Notes: generated from the letters alone by a model not told the origin. DNA of 64,000 nt from Devosia sp. SD17-2 (GCF_029201565.1 NZ_CP104002.1:885001-949000), one strand, 5' to 3'. Counted from the first letter of the stretch, positions 1-11,338 are shown. Numbers and translations: made by a program.

Positions 1-88
1 GGGATGTGTCGCTTTTGTGAGCGCTTTAAGCGGTCGATGTGTGATGCCAAATTCTTGCAATTGCTGGCGTGATGGATAGGGGTGGGGG

Positions 89-1210
89 ATGGTTCGATTT
101 CTGCACAGTTCTGATCTTCACCTGGGAAAACGCTTCGGGAATTATTCCGAGGATTTGCGCGGGCGGCTGCGGGAAGCGCGGCACGGAGTGCTGGGGCGGC
201 TCGCCGAGGCGGCGCGGCGGGAGGGTGCGACAGCGATCCTTCTCGCGGGCGACAGTTTTGATACCGAAACCCCCGCAGAAGCCGTGTTGCGCCAGGCACT
301 GGCCGAAATGGGTCGGCATGGCGATCTCAGCTGGATTGTCCTGCCGGGCAACCACGACAGCCTGCAGGCCGACCAGCTGTGGGACGGCGTGCGCGGCGCT
401 GCGCCGGCCAATGTGACACTGGCGCTGGCCAATGCGCCGATTGCGCTGGGCGCAGAAGCGGTGGTGCTGCCTTCGCCCTGCACGACGCGGCGGCCGGGGC
501 GCGACCTCACCGATTGGATGGATGGGGCGGCCTCGAGCGAGGGCGTGGTGCGCATCGGGCTGGCACATGGACCGATCCAGACATTTTCCGAAGATGGCGT
601 GGCCGGCGACGTGATCGCGCCCGATCGGGCGAAGCGGGCTGGGCTCGATTATCTGGCGCTGGGGGACTGGCATGGGCAGATCGCGGTCAATGAGCGGACC
701 TATTATAGCGGATCGCCCGAGCCGGATCGGTTCAAACACGAGCGGCCGGGGCAGGCGCTGCTGGTGAGCCTCGCCGCTCCCGGGGCGGTGCCGGAGGTGC
801 GGGGACTGGATGTCGGGCAGTTCTCCTGGCGCACGCTGACGCTTGATCTTCTGGCGGGAGAAGACGGGGTGGCGTTGCTGCAGGGGCTGTTGCCGGGAGA
901 GGCGCGGCGCGAGGCGCTTTTGCGGATCGTGCTGCGGGGACGCACGGGGCTCGCGGCGCGCAGCCAGTTCATCGCGGCGATCAAGGCCGTGGCGCCGGAG
1001 TTCGCGCATCTTGAAACAGACGATGGGGAACTCGTGACCCAGAGCGAAGTGGGCGACCTTGATCGGATCGATCATGCGGGGGCCCTCAGGGTTGCGGCCG
1101 ATGGCCTGCTTGAAGAGAGCAGTGACGCGTCGCGGTCCGAAGAGGAGCGGGATATCGCGGCGGCGGCGCTGGTGCGGCTGTTTTCCTATTGCGAAGAGGT
1201 CGGGCCATGA
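89..1210 (+). CDS. SbcD/YhaO-like metallophosphoesterase, DNA repair exonuclease
   Basis: 373 aa protein of the calcineurin-like phosphoesterase family, probably the nuclease subunit of an Mre11/Rad50-like complex acting on DNA ends in the cytoplasm. Metal-binding motifs are visible in order: SSDLHLG near residue 8, AGDSFD near 54, GNHDS near 88, AHGP near 160 and GDWHG near 194, followed by a C-terminal cap region. The start follows a purine-rich GTGGGGG stretch. The stop overlaps the start of the ATPase gene (ATGA), so the two are translationally coupled. The ordering resembles the YhaO-YhaN pair rather than classical SbcDC. The exact substrate is inferred from the family only. Confidence 0.88.
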   Translation: MVRFLHSSDLHLGKRFGNYSEDLRGRLREARHGVLGRLAEAARREGATAILLAGDSFDTETPAEAVLRQALAEMGRHGDLSWIVLPGNHDSLQADQLWDGVRGAAPANVTLALANAPIALGAEAVVLPSPCTTRRPGRDLTDWMDGAASSEGVVRIGLAHGPIQTFSEDGVAGDVIAPDRAKRAGLDYLALGDWHGQIAVNERTYYSGSPEPDRFKHERPGQALLVSLAAPGAVPEVRGLDVGQFSWRTLTLDLLAGEDGVALLQGLLPGEARREALLRIVLRGRTGLAARSQFIAAIKAVAPEFAHLETDDGELVTQSEVGDLDRIDHAGALRVAADGLLEESSDASRSEEERDIAAAALVRLFSYCEEVGP

Positions 1211-3834
1211 AGCTCACGGCACTGCGGCTGCACAATGTGCGCCGCTTCGGCGGGCGGGGTGTGGCCATTGAAGGCATTGGGGCTGGGGTCAATGTGCTCT
1301 CGGCGGCCAATGAACACGGCAAGTCGACGGCATTCGAGGCGCTGCACGCGCTGTTTTTCCAGCCGCACAGCGGGACCGGCAAGGCGGTGCAATCGCTGCG
1401 GCCCTATAGCGGCGGCAATCCGCTGGTTGAAGCCGATATCGTCAGTGGGGAGGGCCGGTTTCGGCTGACCAAGCAGTTTTATGGCGGCAAACGCGCCAGT
1501 GTGACCGATCTCGGTACCGGGCGGTTGATCGCTCAGGCCGATGAGGCGGAAGCCTTTATTGCGGAGCTGACGCGGGGAGGGGCCGGGGGACCGGCGGGCC
1601 TCTTGTGGGTGCGGCAGGGGCTGACCGGCATCGAGCAGCGCAGCAAGGGCGAGGAAGAGGGCGAGCGGCGGGTGCGCGAGACGCTGCTCACCTCGGTGCA
1701 GGGCGAGGTGGAAGCGCTGACCGGCGGGCGGCGCATGGCCAAGATATTGGCGGCCTGCGAGGCGGAGCTGGCGCCGTTGGTGACGGCGACGGGGCGGCCG
1801 AAGGCGGGCGGGCGGTTTGCCATTGCCCTTGAAGAGCTTGAGCGTCTGTCGGCGGAAGAGGCGCGGCTGGCGGTGGAAATGACGGCCTTGCGCGATGCGC
1901 TCGAGCGCCGCCGGGCCACGCGGCAGCGGTTGGCCGAAGTGGACAATGCCGAAGAAAAGGCGCGGCGTCGCAGCGATACACTGGCCGCCGAGGCGGCTTA
2001 TGAGGCGGCGCGGCGGCATGGCGCGGCGCTGAAGACGGCCGAGGCGGAAGCGGATCTGGCGCGGCACCGATACGAGGAGGCCCAAAAGGCGCTGGCCGAG
2101 TTTGAGGCGGCGCTGAAGCGTGCGGCAGAGCTGGCGGGACGGCGAGAGCAGGCGCTGGAGCGGCGGGATGCAGCATTGGCGCGGCGCGACGCTGCGCGCG
2201 CCGACAATGAGGCGGCGCAGGCTGCCATGGACGCGGCCCATGCCGAAGAGCAGGAGCAGCGTGCGCTGCTGGGCCGGCTGGACGCGGCGATCAAGGCGCG
2301 CGACGCGGCCGAGCATGTTTCGCGCCTGCGCCAGCAGCTGGAAAAGGCAGAGGCGCAGCGGGCGCTGGTGGAGGCCGAAGAGGCGGCGTTCGCGGCGCTC
2401 GATATTGCCGCGCCGAAAGTGCGGCAGCTGGAGCAGGTCGACCTCGACCTGCGGCACCGGAGGGCGTCGCGCGAAGCGACATTGCCCAGCTTCAGGATCG
2501 ACTATCTCGCGGGCGCCGAGGGGCGCATCCGGCAGGGCGGTGCTGGGGTCGAGGGCGACAAGGCGCACGGCTTTGCTGCAAGTACGCAACTTGAAATCGA
2601 CGGTGTCGGTACGCTGACGCTGGGGGCAGGGGCCGAGCGCGACGATGGCGGGCTCGCAGCGCTTGAGGAACAGCACGCGCGCCTGCTCGCGGCACTGGGC
2701 GTGGATAGCCTGGCCGCAGCGCAGACACGGCTTGCCGCGGCGCAGGAAAAGGCCGCAGCGGTAAAGTTGGCGCGGCAGCGGTTTGCCGATCTGGCGCCCG
2801 AGGGGCTGGGGCCATTGCAGAGCGAGATTGCCCGGTTGGCGGCTGCACAGGGCGATGCGCTGGAGATCAAGGGCGATCCGCAGGCGGCACGGGAGGCGGT
2901 GGCCCTGGCGGCAGCGCGGGTGGCGGCAACGCGAAATGCAGCCCGCGAGCTGGCGCCGCGCATCGAGCAAGCCGGCAATGGCGTGGTCGAGGCCGAGACA
3001 GCGCTCGCAGCCATCGATGGCGAGTGGGCGGCGCTGGAGGGTTTCCTGGGGCCGGTCGACCTGCGCGCAGAGCGGCTTGAGGGTCTTCGCGAGCGGGAAC
3101 GGGTTTCGCGCGCGGCACTGGAGCTGGCGCAGGGAGAGTTGGAAAAGCTGCGGCCGCTGGCGCAGGATGTTTCCGCCGCCGAGGCGAGTCTGAGCCGGGT
3201 GCGGTCGATCGAGACGGCTGCCAATCAGGAAATGGCGCAGCTCAATGTGGCGCTGGCCGATCTCAACGGGCAGATCTCTACCCGCTCAAGCGATGCGGTG
3301 GAAGAGAATCTGCAGGAAGTGCGCGAGCAGCTGGAGGCGGCGCGTGCCAGCGTGGCGCGGTTCCGCACCGAGGTCGCGGTGCTCGAGCGGTTGCGCAAGG
3401 AACTGGTCTCCGCCCGTTCGGCTGCGCGGGACCTTTATCTCAAGCCGGTGGTGAGCGAGCTTTTGCCCATGCTGGGCCTGCTGTTCGACGATATCGACAT
3501 TGTCTTTGATGAAGACACGCTGTTGCCCCAGACGGTGCGGCGCAATGGGCTCGACGAGGATGTGGATCGGCTCAGCGGCGGGATGCGCGAACAATTGTCC
3601 ATCCTGACGCGGCTGGCCTTTGCGCGGCTTCTCGCACGGGACGGGCGGGCGGCGCCGGTGATCCTTGATGATGCGCTGGTCTATTCGGATGACGACCGGA
3701 TCGAGCGGATGTTCGATGCGCTGCACCGGCAGGCACGGGACCAGCAGATCCTGGTGTTTTCCTGCCGCCAGCGGGCGTTTGCGCGGCTGGGTGGCAATGT
3801 GCTGCAGATGGTGGACTGGACGCCGGGGGCTTAG
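1207..3834 (+). CDS. SbcC/YhaN-like AAA ATPase, SMC-type repair subunit
   Basis: 875 aa P-loop ATPase, partner of the upstream nuclease. The Walker A is NEHGKST near residue 35. A long Ala/Glu/Arg-rich coiled-coil region follows (about 150-760). Near the C-terminus are an ABC signature (LSGGMREQ) and a Walker B (VILDDAL). No CxxC zinc hook is present in the middle, unlike Rad50/SbcC, which favours the YhaN-type branch. ATG at 1207 is chosen because it overlaps the upstream stop as ATGA; a start 18 nt earlier is possible but lacks support. Expected role: ATP-driven clamping of DNA for the exonuclease (family knowledge). Confidence 0.88.
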   Translation: MKLTALRLHNVRRFGGRGVAIEGIGAGVNVLSAANEHGKSTAFEALHALFFQPHSGTGKAVQSLRPYSGGNPLVEADIVSGEGRFRLTKQFYGGKRASVTDLGTGRLIAQADEAEAFIAELTRGGAGGPAGLLWVRQGLTGIEQRSKGEEEGERRVRETLLTSVQGEVEALTGGRRMAKILAACEAELAPLVTATGRPKAGGRFAIALEELERLSAEEARLAVEMTALRDALERRRATRQRLAEVDNAEEKARRRSDTLAAEAAYEAARRHGAALKTAEAEADLARHRYEEAQKALAEFEAALKRAAELAGRREQALERRDAALARRDAARADNEAAQAAMDAAHAEEQEQRALLGRLDAAIKARDAAEHVSRLRQQLEKAEAQRALVEAEEAAFAALDIAAPKVRQLEQVDLDLRHRRASREATLPSFRIDYLAGAEGRIRQGGAGVEGDKAHGFAASTQLEIDGVGTLTLGAGAERDDGGLAALEEQHARLLAALGVDSLAAAQTRLAAAQEKAAAVKLARQRFADLAPEGLGPLQSEIARLAAAQGDALEIKGDPQAAREAVALAAARVAATRNAARELAPRIEQAGNGVVEAETALAAIDGEWAALEGFLGPVDLRAERLEGLRERERVSRAALELAQGELEKLRPLAQDVSAAEASLSRVRSIETAANQEMAQLNVALADLNGQISTRSSDAVEENLQEVREQLEAARASVARFRTEVAVLERLRKELVSARSAARDLYLKPVVSELLPMLGLLFDDIDIVFDEDTLLPQTVRRNGLDEDVDRLSGGMREQLSILTRLAFARLLARDGRAAPVILDDALVYSDDDRIERMFDALHRQARDQQILVFSCRQRAFARLGGNVLQMVDWTPGA

Positions 3835-3846
3835 GCCCGGCGTCCA
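3817..3846. terminator. Hairpin between convergent genes
   Basis: A perfect 11-bp inverted repeat (TGGACGCCGGG / CCCGGCGTCCA) with an 8-nt loop spans the end of the ATPase gene, including its stop, just before the convergent MCP gene. There is no T-tract, so it could act as a bidirectional or weak terminator; this is inferred from symmetry and location. Confidence 0.6.
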
Positions 3847-3858
3847 GCGCATATGATG

Positions 3859-5403
3859 CTAGGCGGCGCGGCTGAAACGCGCCGTCGGGCGCTTGCTCGA
3901 GCCGAAGAGTTCGATCAGGCCTTCGAGTTCGTGGGCCTGGCCATTGGTCTGCTCGATGGCGGCGTTGGTTTCTTCAACGAGAGCCGCGTTGTGGTGGGTC
4001 ATCTCGTCCATTTCGAGCACCGCAGCCGAGGCATCCTCGATGGATTCGGCCTGCGCGCGGCTAGAGCGGGAAATTTCCGCAAGCATTTCGCTGTTTTCGC
4101 GCACGAGATCGAGCATGGAGGCGAGACGGTCTGCGGCTTCCTGCACGAGGGCGGAGCCAGAGGTGACTTCGCGGGCGCTCTTGTCGATGAGGCCCTTGAT
4201 GTCTTCAGCGGCCGAGGCGGAGGACTGGGCGAGGCGCCGGACTTCGACGGCCACCACGGCAAAACCCTTGCCCGCGTCGCCGGCCCGGGCGGCTTCGACC
4301 GACGCATTGAGCGCCAGCAGATTGGTCTGGAAGGAGATGTCATCCATCATGGTGACGATCTTGGAGATCATCGCCGAGGAGGAGGAGATCTGTTCCATGG
4401 CGCGGGTGGCGTTGACCATGACCTCGCGGCCGTCTTCGGCGACGAGACGCGCCGCCTGAGCCTTTTCGCTGGCGCTCTGGGCGCGCGAAGCGGTGTCGGT
4501 GACGGTGCTGGCGAGGCTGCTCATGGTCGCGCTGGTGCGCTCGATGGTCGAGGCCTGCCGCGTGGTGCGATCGGCCAGATCGTTGATGCCAGCAAGGATT
4601 TCGCCGGTGGCGGTGCGCAGCGAGCGCGAGGTGTCGCGCAGCTGGTCGACGACCGAGGCGAGCTTGTCGCCGACGGCATTGGTGTCGTCCTTGAGCTGGA
4701 GGAACGCGCCCTGATACTGGCCCTCGACGCGGTGGTCGAGATCGGCATTGGCAAGGGCCGAGAGCACCTTGCCGGTTTCGCCGATGCCGCGATCGACGGT
4801 TTCGACGAAGAGATTGATGCTGTGGGCGAGGGCGTTGAGCTCGGGATCGGGGAAGCGCGGCGCAACGCGGCGGGAGAAATCGCCGGCCACAGCCGCATCC
4901 ACGACGGCGCCAAACGACTGCTGGAGTTCAGCCATGAGCGCCGGGCGATCGGCCAGACGCTCGACAGCGGTATTGATGGTGCCGGCGCTCTTGAGGTGGG
5001 CGCCGCGCAGCCCCTCGGGGCGGATCTTGCGATAGAACCGGCCTTCGCTGGCGGCGGTCATGGCAAGGGCGGCCTCGCGGACAAAGGCGTCGTTGATGTC
5101 GATGACGCTGTTGACGGCGTGGCCCGCGACCAGGGTTTCGCCCGAAGCGCGGGTGAGGTCGATGCGGCCTTCAAAATTGCCGCCGACAATATTGGCGCTG
5201 ACGCCGCGCAGCTGGCCGAGAAAGGCGCGCAGGTTCCTCAGGCCGACCAGCACAAAGGCGGCCAGCAGCAGCTGCACGCCCGAAATGGCCAGCAGCACAG
5301 GAACAGGGAACCCCAGCACGACGCCGGCGGCGGCAATGATCGAGCTCGCAGCCAAAATGAAGCCGCAGGCAAAAGTCCTAGAGGGAGAAAACAAAGCGGT
5401 CAT
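3859..5403 (-). CDS. Methyl-accepting chemotaxis protein (Aer-like signalling half)
   Basis: 514 aa. The N-terminus has two closely spaced hydrophobic segments (about residues 8-55) and no periplasmic sensory loop. A HAMP-like linker and a long helical region follow, then the conserved MCP hairpin tip ([21 protein letters not shown]) about two-thirds along, and a helical tail. It should pass signals to CheA/CheW at the inner membrane. ATG at 5403 overlaps the last 26 nt of the upstream PAS gene in another frame, so it is probably translated by coupling. The lack of its own sensor domain suggests the PAS protein supplies the input, like an Aer receptor split in two. A longer in-frame start at 5592 lies inside the PAS gene and is unlikely. 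Confidence 0.85.
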   Translation of the reverse strand: MTALFSPSRTFACGFILAASSIIAAAGVVLGFPVPVLLAISGVQLLLAAFVLVGLRNLRAFLGQLRGVSANIVGGNFEGRIDLTRASGETLVAGHAVNSVIDINDAFVREAALAMTAASEGRFYRKIRPEGLRGAHLKSAGTINTAVERLADRPALMAELQQSFGAVVDAAVAGDFSRRVAPRFPDPELNALAHSINLFVETVDRGIGETGKVLSALANADLDHRVEGQYQGAFLQLKDDTNAVGDKLASVVDQLRDTSRSLRTATGEILAGINDLADRTTRQASTIERTSATMSSLASTVTDTASRAQSASEKAQAARLVAEDGREVMVNATRAMEQISSSSAMISKIVTMMDDISFQTNLLALNASVEAARAGDAGKGFAVVAVEVRRLAQSSASAAEDIKGLIDKSAREVTSGSALVQEAADRLASMLDLVRENSEMLAEISRSSRAQAESIEDASAAVLEMDEMTHHNAALVEETNAAIEQTNGQAHELEGLIELFGSSKRPTARFSRAA

Positions 5404-5860
5404 AATCCATGCCGATGTTCTGGAGTGTGCTGTTGAGCCGTGCATAACCGGCGTGCATGCCCTGTTTGGCGTTCTTGACGCTCTGTTCTTCTGCCAGCAA
5501 TTCGGCATAGAGCGTCGAAATCCGGGCGACTGCGGCTGGATCTGGCTTGCGACGATTGGAATGATAGCCGCACAGCTTGCCGGAAGGGTCATAGCTGGGC
5601 GTCACATGGGCGAGGACCCAGTAGTGATTGTTGGATTTGCTGCGGTTGACCACATAGGCGAAGATTTCCTCGCCGGACTGGATCTTCTCCCACAGGAGCT
5701 GGAAGACGCTGCGGGGCATGGCCCGGCTGCGGATCACCGAATGGGGCCTGCCAATTGTTTCCGCCAGGGTGAGCTCGGCCATCCTCAGAAACGTATCATT
5801 GGCGTAGGTGATGTGACCTTTGAGATCGGTCTTGCTGACAATGAGGTCGTCCGCCCCCAT
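5378..5860 (-). CDS. PAS-domain protein, Aer-type sensor half
   Basis: 160 aa. A single PAS fold covers about residues 8-110 ([20 protein letters not shown], then [10 protein letters not shown] and a [11 protein letters not shown] strand), closest in style to FAD-binding PAS domains of Aer redox/energy taxis receptors. A helical tail ends in DYDRFVFSL. The start at 5860 is preferred because AAGGA lies 8 nt upstream; an ATG at 5929 is in frame but has no visible ribosome site. It overlaps the MCP gene by 26 nt. FAD binding is inferred, not seen. Confidence 0.8.
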   Translation of the reverse strand: MGADDLIVSKTDLKGHITYANDTFLRMAELTLAETIGRPHSVIRSRAMPRSVFQLLWEKIQSGEEIFAYVVNRSKSNNHYWVLAHVTPSYDPSGKLCGYHSNRRKPDPAAVARISTLYAELLAEEQSVKNAKQGMHAGYARLNSTLQNIGMDYDRFVFSL

Positions 5861-6081
5861 AACGCGTTCCTTGCCCTCCACCGGTAACACTAAACTTCTC
5901 CCACCCCGAAAAAATTTGCCTAAATGCAACGGAGGGAAGCTACGAAATGGGCTCTAAGAAGTGATTAATCATTAGGCAATTTCGGGGCAGTATGTAGCAC
6001 GTCCGCGCAGGGTATTCGCGGTGTGCTGGTCGGGCCGAAGTCTTGGCGCTATGATCGGGCAGGGTGTTGCGTGAGGGGGCT

Positions 6082-6399
6082 ATGCGCGCGTCTCTATTTC
6101 TAGTTTTCGTATTGGCGCTTTGCCTTGCGGCCTGTCGGGAACCGGAGGCGCGCGTCATCGAAGGCGGGCCGACGATGAGCGAGGCCCTTGGCGCGGTGCT
6201 CAGCAATGGGCGGATTGTGTCGCGCAATGTATCGGACGCCGATCTGAGCAATGTCCGACTTGAGGCGAGCCGTTGCGTGCACATGCCCAGGGGCGAGATC
6301 AGTTGTCAGGTGCGGCTGTATTCGCTGGGACGGGGGTGGTCTGCGCCGACGCCGGGCCGATTTGTCCCGGGCCACAGCGGCTGGAGCTTTGTGTTCTAG
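6082..6399 (+). CDS. Small lipoprotein, unknown function
   Basis: 105 aa. An N-terminal hydrophobic signal ends in a lipobox (LCLAAC, Cys18), so it is predicted to be lipidated and anchored in the envelope. The mature part is about 87 residues with two more cysteines that could pair. I do not recognise a family. ATG 6082 is chosen over an in-frame GTG at 6064 because GAGGG precedes it and because it gives a standard signal peptide. It converges on the glycosylase gene with 13 nt between them. Confidence 0.6.
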   Translation: MRASLFLVFVLALCLAACREPEARVIEGGPTMSEALGAVLSNGRIVSRNVSDADLSNVRLEASRCVHMPRGEISCQVRLYSLGRGWSAPTPGRFVPGHSGWSFVF

Positions 6400-6412
6400 T
6401 CGAGACGACCCG

Positions 6413-7015
6413 TCAGCTGCCGGGCACGCTAAAGGCCGCGCGGGCCTTGTTCACCGCCTCGCGGGTGACGCAGCCCTCGGCGTGATCATTGACCAGCCCC
6501 ATGGCCTGCATGAAGGCAAAGACAGTCGTTGGTCCGACGAATTTCCATCCCCGCTTCTTGAGGTCCTTTGAGAGGGCAATGGAGGCAGGGGAGGTGCTGG
6601 CGGTCTGTGGCGCGCTCTCGAGCGGCGCCTCGTATCGCCAGACATAGGCGGCAAGCGAGCCCTCGCTGGCGATAAGCTCCTCTGCGCGCTGGGCATTGTT
6701 GATGACTGCTTCGATCTTGCCGCGGTGGCGGACAATGCCCGCGTCGGCAAGGAGGCGATCAACATCGGCCGGGCCAAAGCGGGCGACCTTGGCGATGTCG
6801 AATCCGGCGAAACCGGCGCGAAACGCCTCGCGCTTGTTCAGAATGGTGCGCCAGCTGAGGCCGGACTGAAAGGCTTCGAGGCTGAGCTTTTCAAAGAGTT
6901 TCTGGTCGCTGGCGACGGGAAAACCCCATTCGCTGTCATGATAGGGCAAAAATTCCGGCGCGCCGCCGCACCATTGGCACCGCGGCGCGGCATCGGGCCC
7001 TAGGAAGAGGCTCAT
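6413..7015 (-). CDS. tag: DNA-3-methyladenine glycosylase I
   Basis: 200 aa, the usual length of Tag. It removes 3-methyladenine from alkylated DNA as the first step of base excision repair. The N-terminal zinc/active-site signature is clear (CQWCGGAPEFLPYHDSEWG), followed by LFEKLSLEAFQSGLSW, the glycosylase HhH core and the C-terminal KFVGPTTVFAFMQAMGLVNDH motif with the final zinc-ligand region. The start at 7015 has GAGGG about 9 nt upstream; an in-frame ATG at 7063 adds residues not typical of the family. Confidence 0.93.
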   Translation of the reverse strand: MSLFLGPDAAPRCQWCGGAPEFLPYHDSEWGFPVASDQKLFEKLSLEAFQSGLSWRTILNKREAFRAGFAGFDIAKVARFGPADVDRLLADAGIVRHRGKIEAVINNAQRAEELIASEGSLAAYVWRYEAPLESAPQTASTSPASIALSKDLKKRGWKFVGPTTVFAFMQAMGLVNDHAEGCVTREAVNKARAAFSVPGS

Positions 7016-7273
7016 CAGGGTGTCCCTCAGGAATCGGATTGTCTGTTGCCGATGATGCGGCAAAGCAGCGGATGCGAATAGTGGGGCAGGCGGCGCAGCT
7101 CATGGGAACTGGCCGGCTGGGCGCGTCGCGCGGTGGCCCTGGAGAGGCTGGTGTGGTGGTGAGCGGGGATCGATGTCATTCTGCGCAAAACTTCGCACAG
7201 GCAATTGCCAGCCCGGACGCGTTTGGATAGGTTGCGCCCATTCAGCCGGGGTAAACGCCCCGCGCCCACGGAT

Positions 7274-8953
<1,680 letters not shown>

Positions 8954-8967
<14 letters not shown>

Positions 8968-9187
8968 CGTCATCATCCTTTGCTGGGGCGAGCAGGTCGC
9001 TGGCCCAATGCAGATAGAGGTCGGCTTCGGCAATGGACACATCTGGCCCGATGTCGAAGGAGAGAATGACCGTCATGTCGGTGACGGCCTGCAATTTTGC
9101 GCCGGTGCACAGGCGCGCTTCTTTCTTTGCCGGCCTTTGCGTGCAATCCGCACATGGCGCCGGCGAGCCGGAGGGGTTCGACGCCAT
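8954..9187 (-). CDS. Small protein of unknown function upstream of serine recombinase
   Basis: 77 aa, acidic C-terminus (AKDDDDGGC), two early cysteines (CADCTQRP) and a downstream SFDIGPDVSIAEADLYLHW segment. I do not recognise a family. Its end overlaps the recombinase start by 14 nt, suggesting coupled expression and an accessory role (for example a directionality factor), which is a guess. No clear ribosome site was found at the ATG. Confidence 0.42.
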
Positions 9188-9318
9188 GAAGACCGTGGTG
9201 TCCCGCGCCAACCGGTGGCCTACGCATCAGGGATCGGCCACCGGCCGGCACGGGGAGTTTTCGGCACCTGCCCCTGAGCGGCATCCGGCGGATTGAGGCG
9301 ATCAATTCGTGGATGCAG

Positions 9319-9744
9319 CTATAGGCTTGTGTGTTCCATACCAACCGGGATGGCGGACGCGGCGGGCGAGACGATGGGAGAGCCCGATCCGCTGGGAACC
9401 TTGGAAACCGGTCCGCCGGCGCCATCGGGATCCGGCTGGGGATCGGCCCGGCGGACCAGTGTATGGGCGTCCAGCACGCCGCACACCTCCAGCACCAGAA
9501 TGTTGAGGCCGACCATGACCATGACGGCGCCGATCGGATCGGGGTGATCCGGCAATTCGGCAGTGATATCGCCAATGGTGGCACTGCCGGTTTCGTCGAT
9601 GATGCTAAGAATCTGGATCTGGATGGAAGGCGAAACCAGCGCGTGCTGCACCAGCCCGTCAATCAGCGACGGCGCTTCGGTCTGGAAAGAATGCGGATAA
9701 GACTTGCCCGGCGCACCTGCGCCGGTAGAAGAAGAGTTAGCCAT
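9319..9744 (-). CDS. Small winged-helix-like protein
   Basis: 141 aa. The region of about residues 25-95 (QIQILSIIDETGSATIGDI, then a second helix and LEVCGVLDAHTLVRRA) reads like a winged helix-turn-helix with a wing, so DNA binding is plausible. The C-terminus is Pro/Gly/Ser-rich and probably disordered. GAGG sits 7 nt before the ATG. It is in line with the small gene and serine recombinase downstream and may regulate them. The IS3 insertion at 9795 lies 50 nt upstream and may have separated it from its promoter. Confidence 0.55.
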   Translation of the reverse strand: MANSSSTGAGAPGKSYPHSFQTEAPSLIDGLVQHALVSPSIQIQILSIIDETGSATIGDITAELPDHPDPIGAVMVMVGLNILVLEVCGVLDAHTLVRRADPQPDPDGAGGPVSKVPSGSGSPIVSPAASAIPVGMEHTSL

Positions 9745-9834
9745 GTAAGCCTCGCTGTTATAGCAGTGAGATGCATGGTCAGGCTGGCGGAAGTTGGAGT
9801 GGACCCCGTTTCGCCGGACAGGCGGCGGTTGGGT

Positions 9835-10686
9835 TTAGGCACTGAGGCGCAGGAACTCGCGTGGTGAGCGATACTTGAGCCCGGAGTGCGGGTGGACCTC
9901 ACAGTAATCGTCGATCCATTCGGGCAGCAAGGCCAGGATAGTCTCGGCGTCTGGGAGGATAACGGTTGAGGCGTAGTCCCTTTTCAGGGTTTTGACGAAG
10001 GCCTCAGACATGCCGTTGCTCTGTGGGCTTCGAACCGGGGTGAAGAGCAGGTCAATGCCCAGCGCCGCGGCCACTTGTGCGGTCTGCCTGGCGATATAGG
10101 CACTGCCATTGTCCGAGAGCCACTCTAGCCGGTGTGGGACCTTTAGGGCCTGGAAGCGGCGCTCGACGGCGGCGATCATCAGATCACAGACCATCTCGCC
10201 GGAGATGCCGGCATTGGCGACGGCCGACCAGGCGATGATCTCTCGGTCACAGGCGTCGATGACGAAGACGATGCGCACCACCTCGTTATTGCGGGCATGG
10301 ATCTCCAGATGATCGGAGCACCAGCGGATATTAGAGCGCAGGGCAACGACGACGCCGTCGTGGGTGCGGGTGGGCCGCAGGGCAGTATGCTTTTGAAGGG
10401 TGAGCCCGTTCTGCTGCATGATCCTGAGGACCCGCTTGGTGTTGACGGTGGGCTTGCCCTCCTTGCGCCGCTGCCTGTTGAGCAATGCTGTCACACGGCG
10501 ATAGCCATAAGTGGGTCGCTGGTCGATGATCGGGCGTAGCTCGGCAAGAAGGGCAACATCGTCCGGCTTGCGATAAGGTCCGCGCGGCTTGGATGGCTTG
10601 CTGGCGCGCTCGATCAGGTTGGACCTCGAGACGCCCAGAGTGCGGGCAATGACGCTCATTGGGTATCGTCCTCGGGATTGCTCCAC
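9835..10686 (-). CDS. IS3-family transposase OrfB (DDE integrase domain)
   Basis: 283 aa with an HTH_21-like N-terminus and an rve catalytic core: first Asp in CSDHLEI, second in WLSDNGSAY, Glu in NGMSEAFVKTLKRDY, completing the DDE triad. It is normally made as an OrfAB fusion by -1 frameshifting. On the coding strand an A7 run (T7 at 10707-10713 on the plus strand) lies near the end of orfA, and a -1 slip there joins PKK directly to a frame leading into this protein. The annotated ATG is therefore probably internal to the fusion. Confidence 0.92.
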   Translation of the reverse strand: MEQSRGRYPMSVIARTLGVSRSNLIERASKPSKPRGPYRKPDDVALLAELRPIIDQRPTYGYRRVTALLNRQRRKEGKPTVNTKRVLRIMQQNGLTLQKHTALRPTRTHDGVVVALRSNIRWCSDHLEIHARNNEVVRIVFVIDACDREIIAWSAVANAGISGEMVCDLMIAAVERRFQALKVPHRLEWLSDNGSAYIARQTAQVAAALGIDLLFTPVRSPQSNGMSEAFVKTLKRDYASTVILPDAETILALLPEWIDDYCEVHPHSGLKYRSPREFLRLSA

Positions 10687-11075
10687 GACAGCAAGGGCGA
10701 AGTCCGTTTTTTTGGGCGCGCGAGATCCAGGGCCTCCCTCAAGATCTCCGCTTCCATGGTCTTCTTGCCCAGCATGCGCTCGAGGTCACGCACGCGCTTT
10801 TCCAGATCGCGGACCTGGGAAGCGCCAACGACATCTTCATCGGCCTGAACGGCTGCGTGGCCGCCTTCAAGCATGCGGCGCTTCCAGGCGAAGAGCTGGG
10901 AAGGGGAAATGCCGGCGCGTCGTGCCACGTAGGAAACGCTCATGCCCGGCTGCATGGCTTCCTCCACCAACCGAACCTTCTCGGCCACTGACCAGCGCCG
11001 GCGGCGTTGCACGGAGGTGATGACTTCGACCCGTCGAAACGGCTCGTCGGAACTCTTGGACATAGTCGTACTCAT
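10656..11075 (-). CDS. IS3-family OrfA (helix-turn-helix)
   Basis: 139 aa: N-terminal transposase_8 helix-turn-helix (RRRRWSVAEKVRLVEEAMQP, then YVARRAGISPSQLFAWKRRM) followed by a leucine-zipper-like coiled coil (VRDLEKRVRDLERMLGKK). It binds the element ends and, after frameshifting at the A7 run, forms the N-terminus of the OrfAB transposase. It overlaps orfB by 31 nt. Confidence 0.9.
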   Translation of the reverse strand: MSTTMSKSSDEPFRRVEVITSVQRRRRWSVAEKVRLVEEAMQPGMSVSYVARRAGISPSQLFAWKRRMLEGGHAAVQADEDVVGASQVRDLEKRVRDLERMLGKKTMEAEILREALDLARPKKRTSPLLSWSNPEDDTQ

Positions 11076-11338
11076 AGGCGCATGCCTATGCCTTATCGGC
11101 TATGCCGCCTGTCCGGTCAAAATGGGGTGCGCTCCAGAAGTGTTGGAAGCGCTTCCGTCGGCCGCCTTTTGGAAGAAGGCGGTGCCGACCATATCGAGCC
11201 GTTTGGCACCGACGCTTTCGAAGATCAGGAACCGGTTCAAAAAAATCAAGTCGCCCGGCGATCGCATGGTTAACCGTCTGCAGGACCCTTGGATTCAACG
11301 CCCCAACCTATGAGCCCCGAACCGCCTCAAAGTCCGGT

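Larger units (their letters stand above)
9795..11136 (-). mobile_element. Complete IS3-family element (IS2 type), 1342 bp
   Basis: Terminal inverted repeats of about 32 bp run from 9795-9826 (starting TGGAGTGGACCCC) and 11104-11136 (ending GGGGTGCGCTCCA). The element is flanked by a perfect 5-bp duplication GAAGT (9790-9794 and 11137-11141), the size expected for the IS2 group. It contains overlapping orfA and orfB on the minus strand. Intact ends and duplication indicate a fairly recent insertion. Confidence 0.92.

Noticed and set aside
1186..2970. Long minus-strand open frame opposite the YhaN-like ATPase (594 codons)
   Set aside because: Arg/Pro/Leu-rich translation without domains, fully antisense to a clear ATPase; caused by high GC.
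3853..5436. Long plus-strand open frame opposite the MCP gene
   Set aside because: Gly/Asp/Ala-rich low-complexity translation; the minus strand encodes a clear MCP.
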